From contig JAZOCL010000100.1 in the NCBI GenBank assembly GCA_045596485.1, positions 1 through 13,220 of the forward strand: 13,220 bases of DNA, read 5' to 3'. This stretch comes from SIG440 sp045596485 (GTDB taxonomy: Bacteria; Bacillota; Clostridia; Monoglobales; Monoglobaceae). A program made the translations under genes and the position numbers. Positions 13,033-13,220 of this stretch are shown piece by piece (the first letter of the stretch is position 1; each line of letters starts with the position of its first letter). Below the pieces are notes generated by a model. It worked only from the letters and a program-made list of their open reading frames with translations, searched no databases and was not told the DNA's origin.

Positions 13033-13220
13033 ATGGCAGAAAGCATAATGCTTGATAAAGCAAAAGATTTTGCAGTTGAAATTATAAATATGTGCAAAGA
13101 CATAAAAGAAACAAAAAGAGAAAGTGTTTTAACAAATCAGCTTATGCGTTCGGGAACATCAATTGGTGCCAATATTCACGAATCGAAATATGCTCACGGA
13201 ACTGCTGATTTTATATCAAA
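13033..13220 (+). CDS. Four-helix-bundle protein (23S rRNA intervening-sequence / Avd-like family), partial
   Basis: The reading frame is open to the window end, giving 62 residues; the family is usually about 115-130, so roughly half is missing. The N-terminal helix reads MAESIMLDKAKDFAVEIINM, followed by CKDIKETKRESVLTNQLMRS and then the family hallmark GTSIGANIHESKYAHG. This matches the small four-helix-bundle proteins encoded in 23S rRNA intervening sequences, related to the Avd protein of diversity-generating retroelements. Members form pentameric barrels with a basic surface and are thought to bind nucleic acids. No good ribosome binding site precedes ATG 13033; an in-frame ATG at 13015 adds MIGCVD. 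The only upstream DNA up to the promoter is the hairpin array, which makes RNA binding of that leader an attractive but unproven idea. Confidence 0.88.
   Translation, partial: MAESIMLDKAKDFAVEIINMCKDIKETKRESVLTNQLMRSGTSIGANIHESKYAHGTADFIS

Overview
The window looks like a chromosomal piece of an endospore-forming, low-to-mid GC member of the Clostridia. This rests on the yabP-yabQ-divIC-yabR sporulation/division cluster, a MecA adaptor, a Firmicutes-type 6S RNA, a tetrahydrofolate (THF) riboswitch in front of an ECF folate transporter gene, and a large SLH-domain envelope protein. Most of it is well-ordered housekeeping DNA. The exception is a pair of strange hairpin arrays, near 3.4 kb and 12.6-13.0 kb.

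Layout. (1) 1-3100: a secreted 967-residue SLH protein with its own promoter and terminator. (2) 3100-3497: non-coding DNA with inverted repeats and a truncated hairpin array read on the minus strand. (3) 3498-7614, minus strand: promoter, 6S RNA, promoter, rsmD, coaD, a small coiled-coil gene, THF riboswitch, folT, folC, then a separately promoted tRNA-Gly(GCC) with terminator. (4) 7670-12590, plus strand: mecA with terminator; yabP-yabQ behind a possible sigma-E promoter; divIC behind a consensus vegetative promoter; yabR with terminator; nfeD and an SPFH/stomatin gene; yebC with terminator. (5) 12611-13220: a strong promoter whose expected start lies at the first of a long series of perfect hairpins. 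The series forms two modules and leads into a four-helix-bundle (23S rRNA intervening-sequence / Avd-like) gene cut by the window end.

How the genes work together. folT and folC import and polyglutamylate folate, under a riboswitch that senses reduced folate and sits 18 bases behind an unrelated housekeeping operon. yabP and yabQ serve spore coat and cortex formation, while divIC, inside the same cluster, has its own vegetative promoter. nfeD and the SPFH gene form the usual membrane-microdomain pair.

The candidate undescribed system is the hairpin-array leader plus four-helix-bundle gene. Each module strings short perfect hairpins on a 7-nt linker, passes a shared AAAAGGC heptamer, then continues with the reverse complement of the same linker. 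Module A uses ATGAATT/AATTCAT and module B GCTAAAT/ATTTAGC. Pairing the linkers in order predicts a rod of stacked four-way junctions. Because the linker changes in concert on both sides of the heptamer, pairing is the simplest explanation. A third, 3'-truncated module at 3330-3462 lacks a protein partner.
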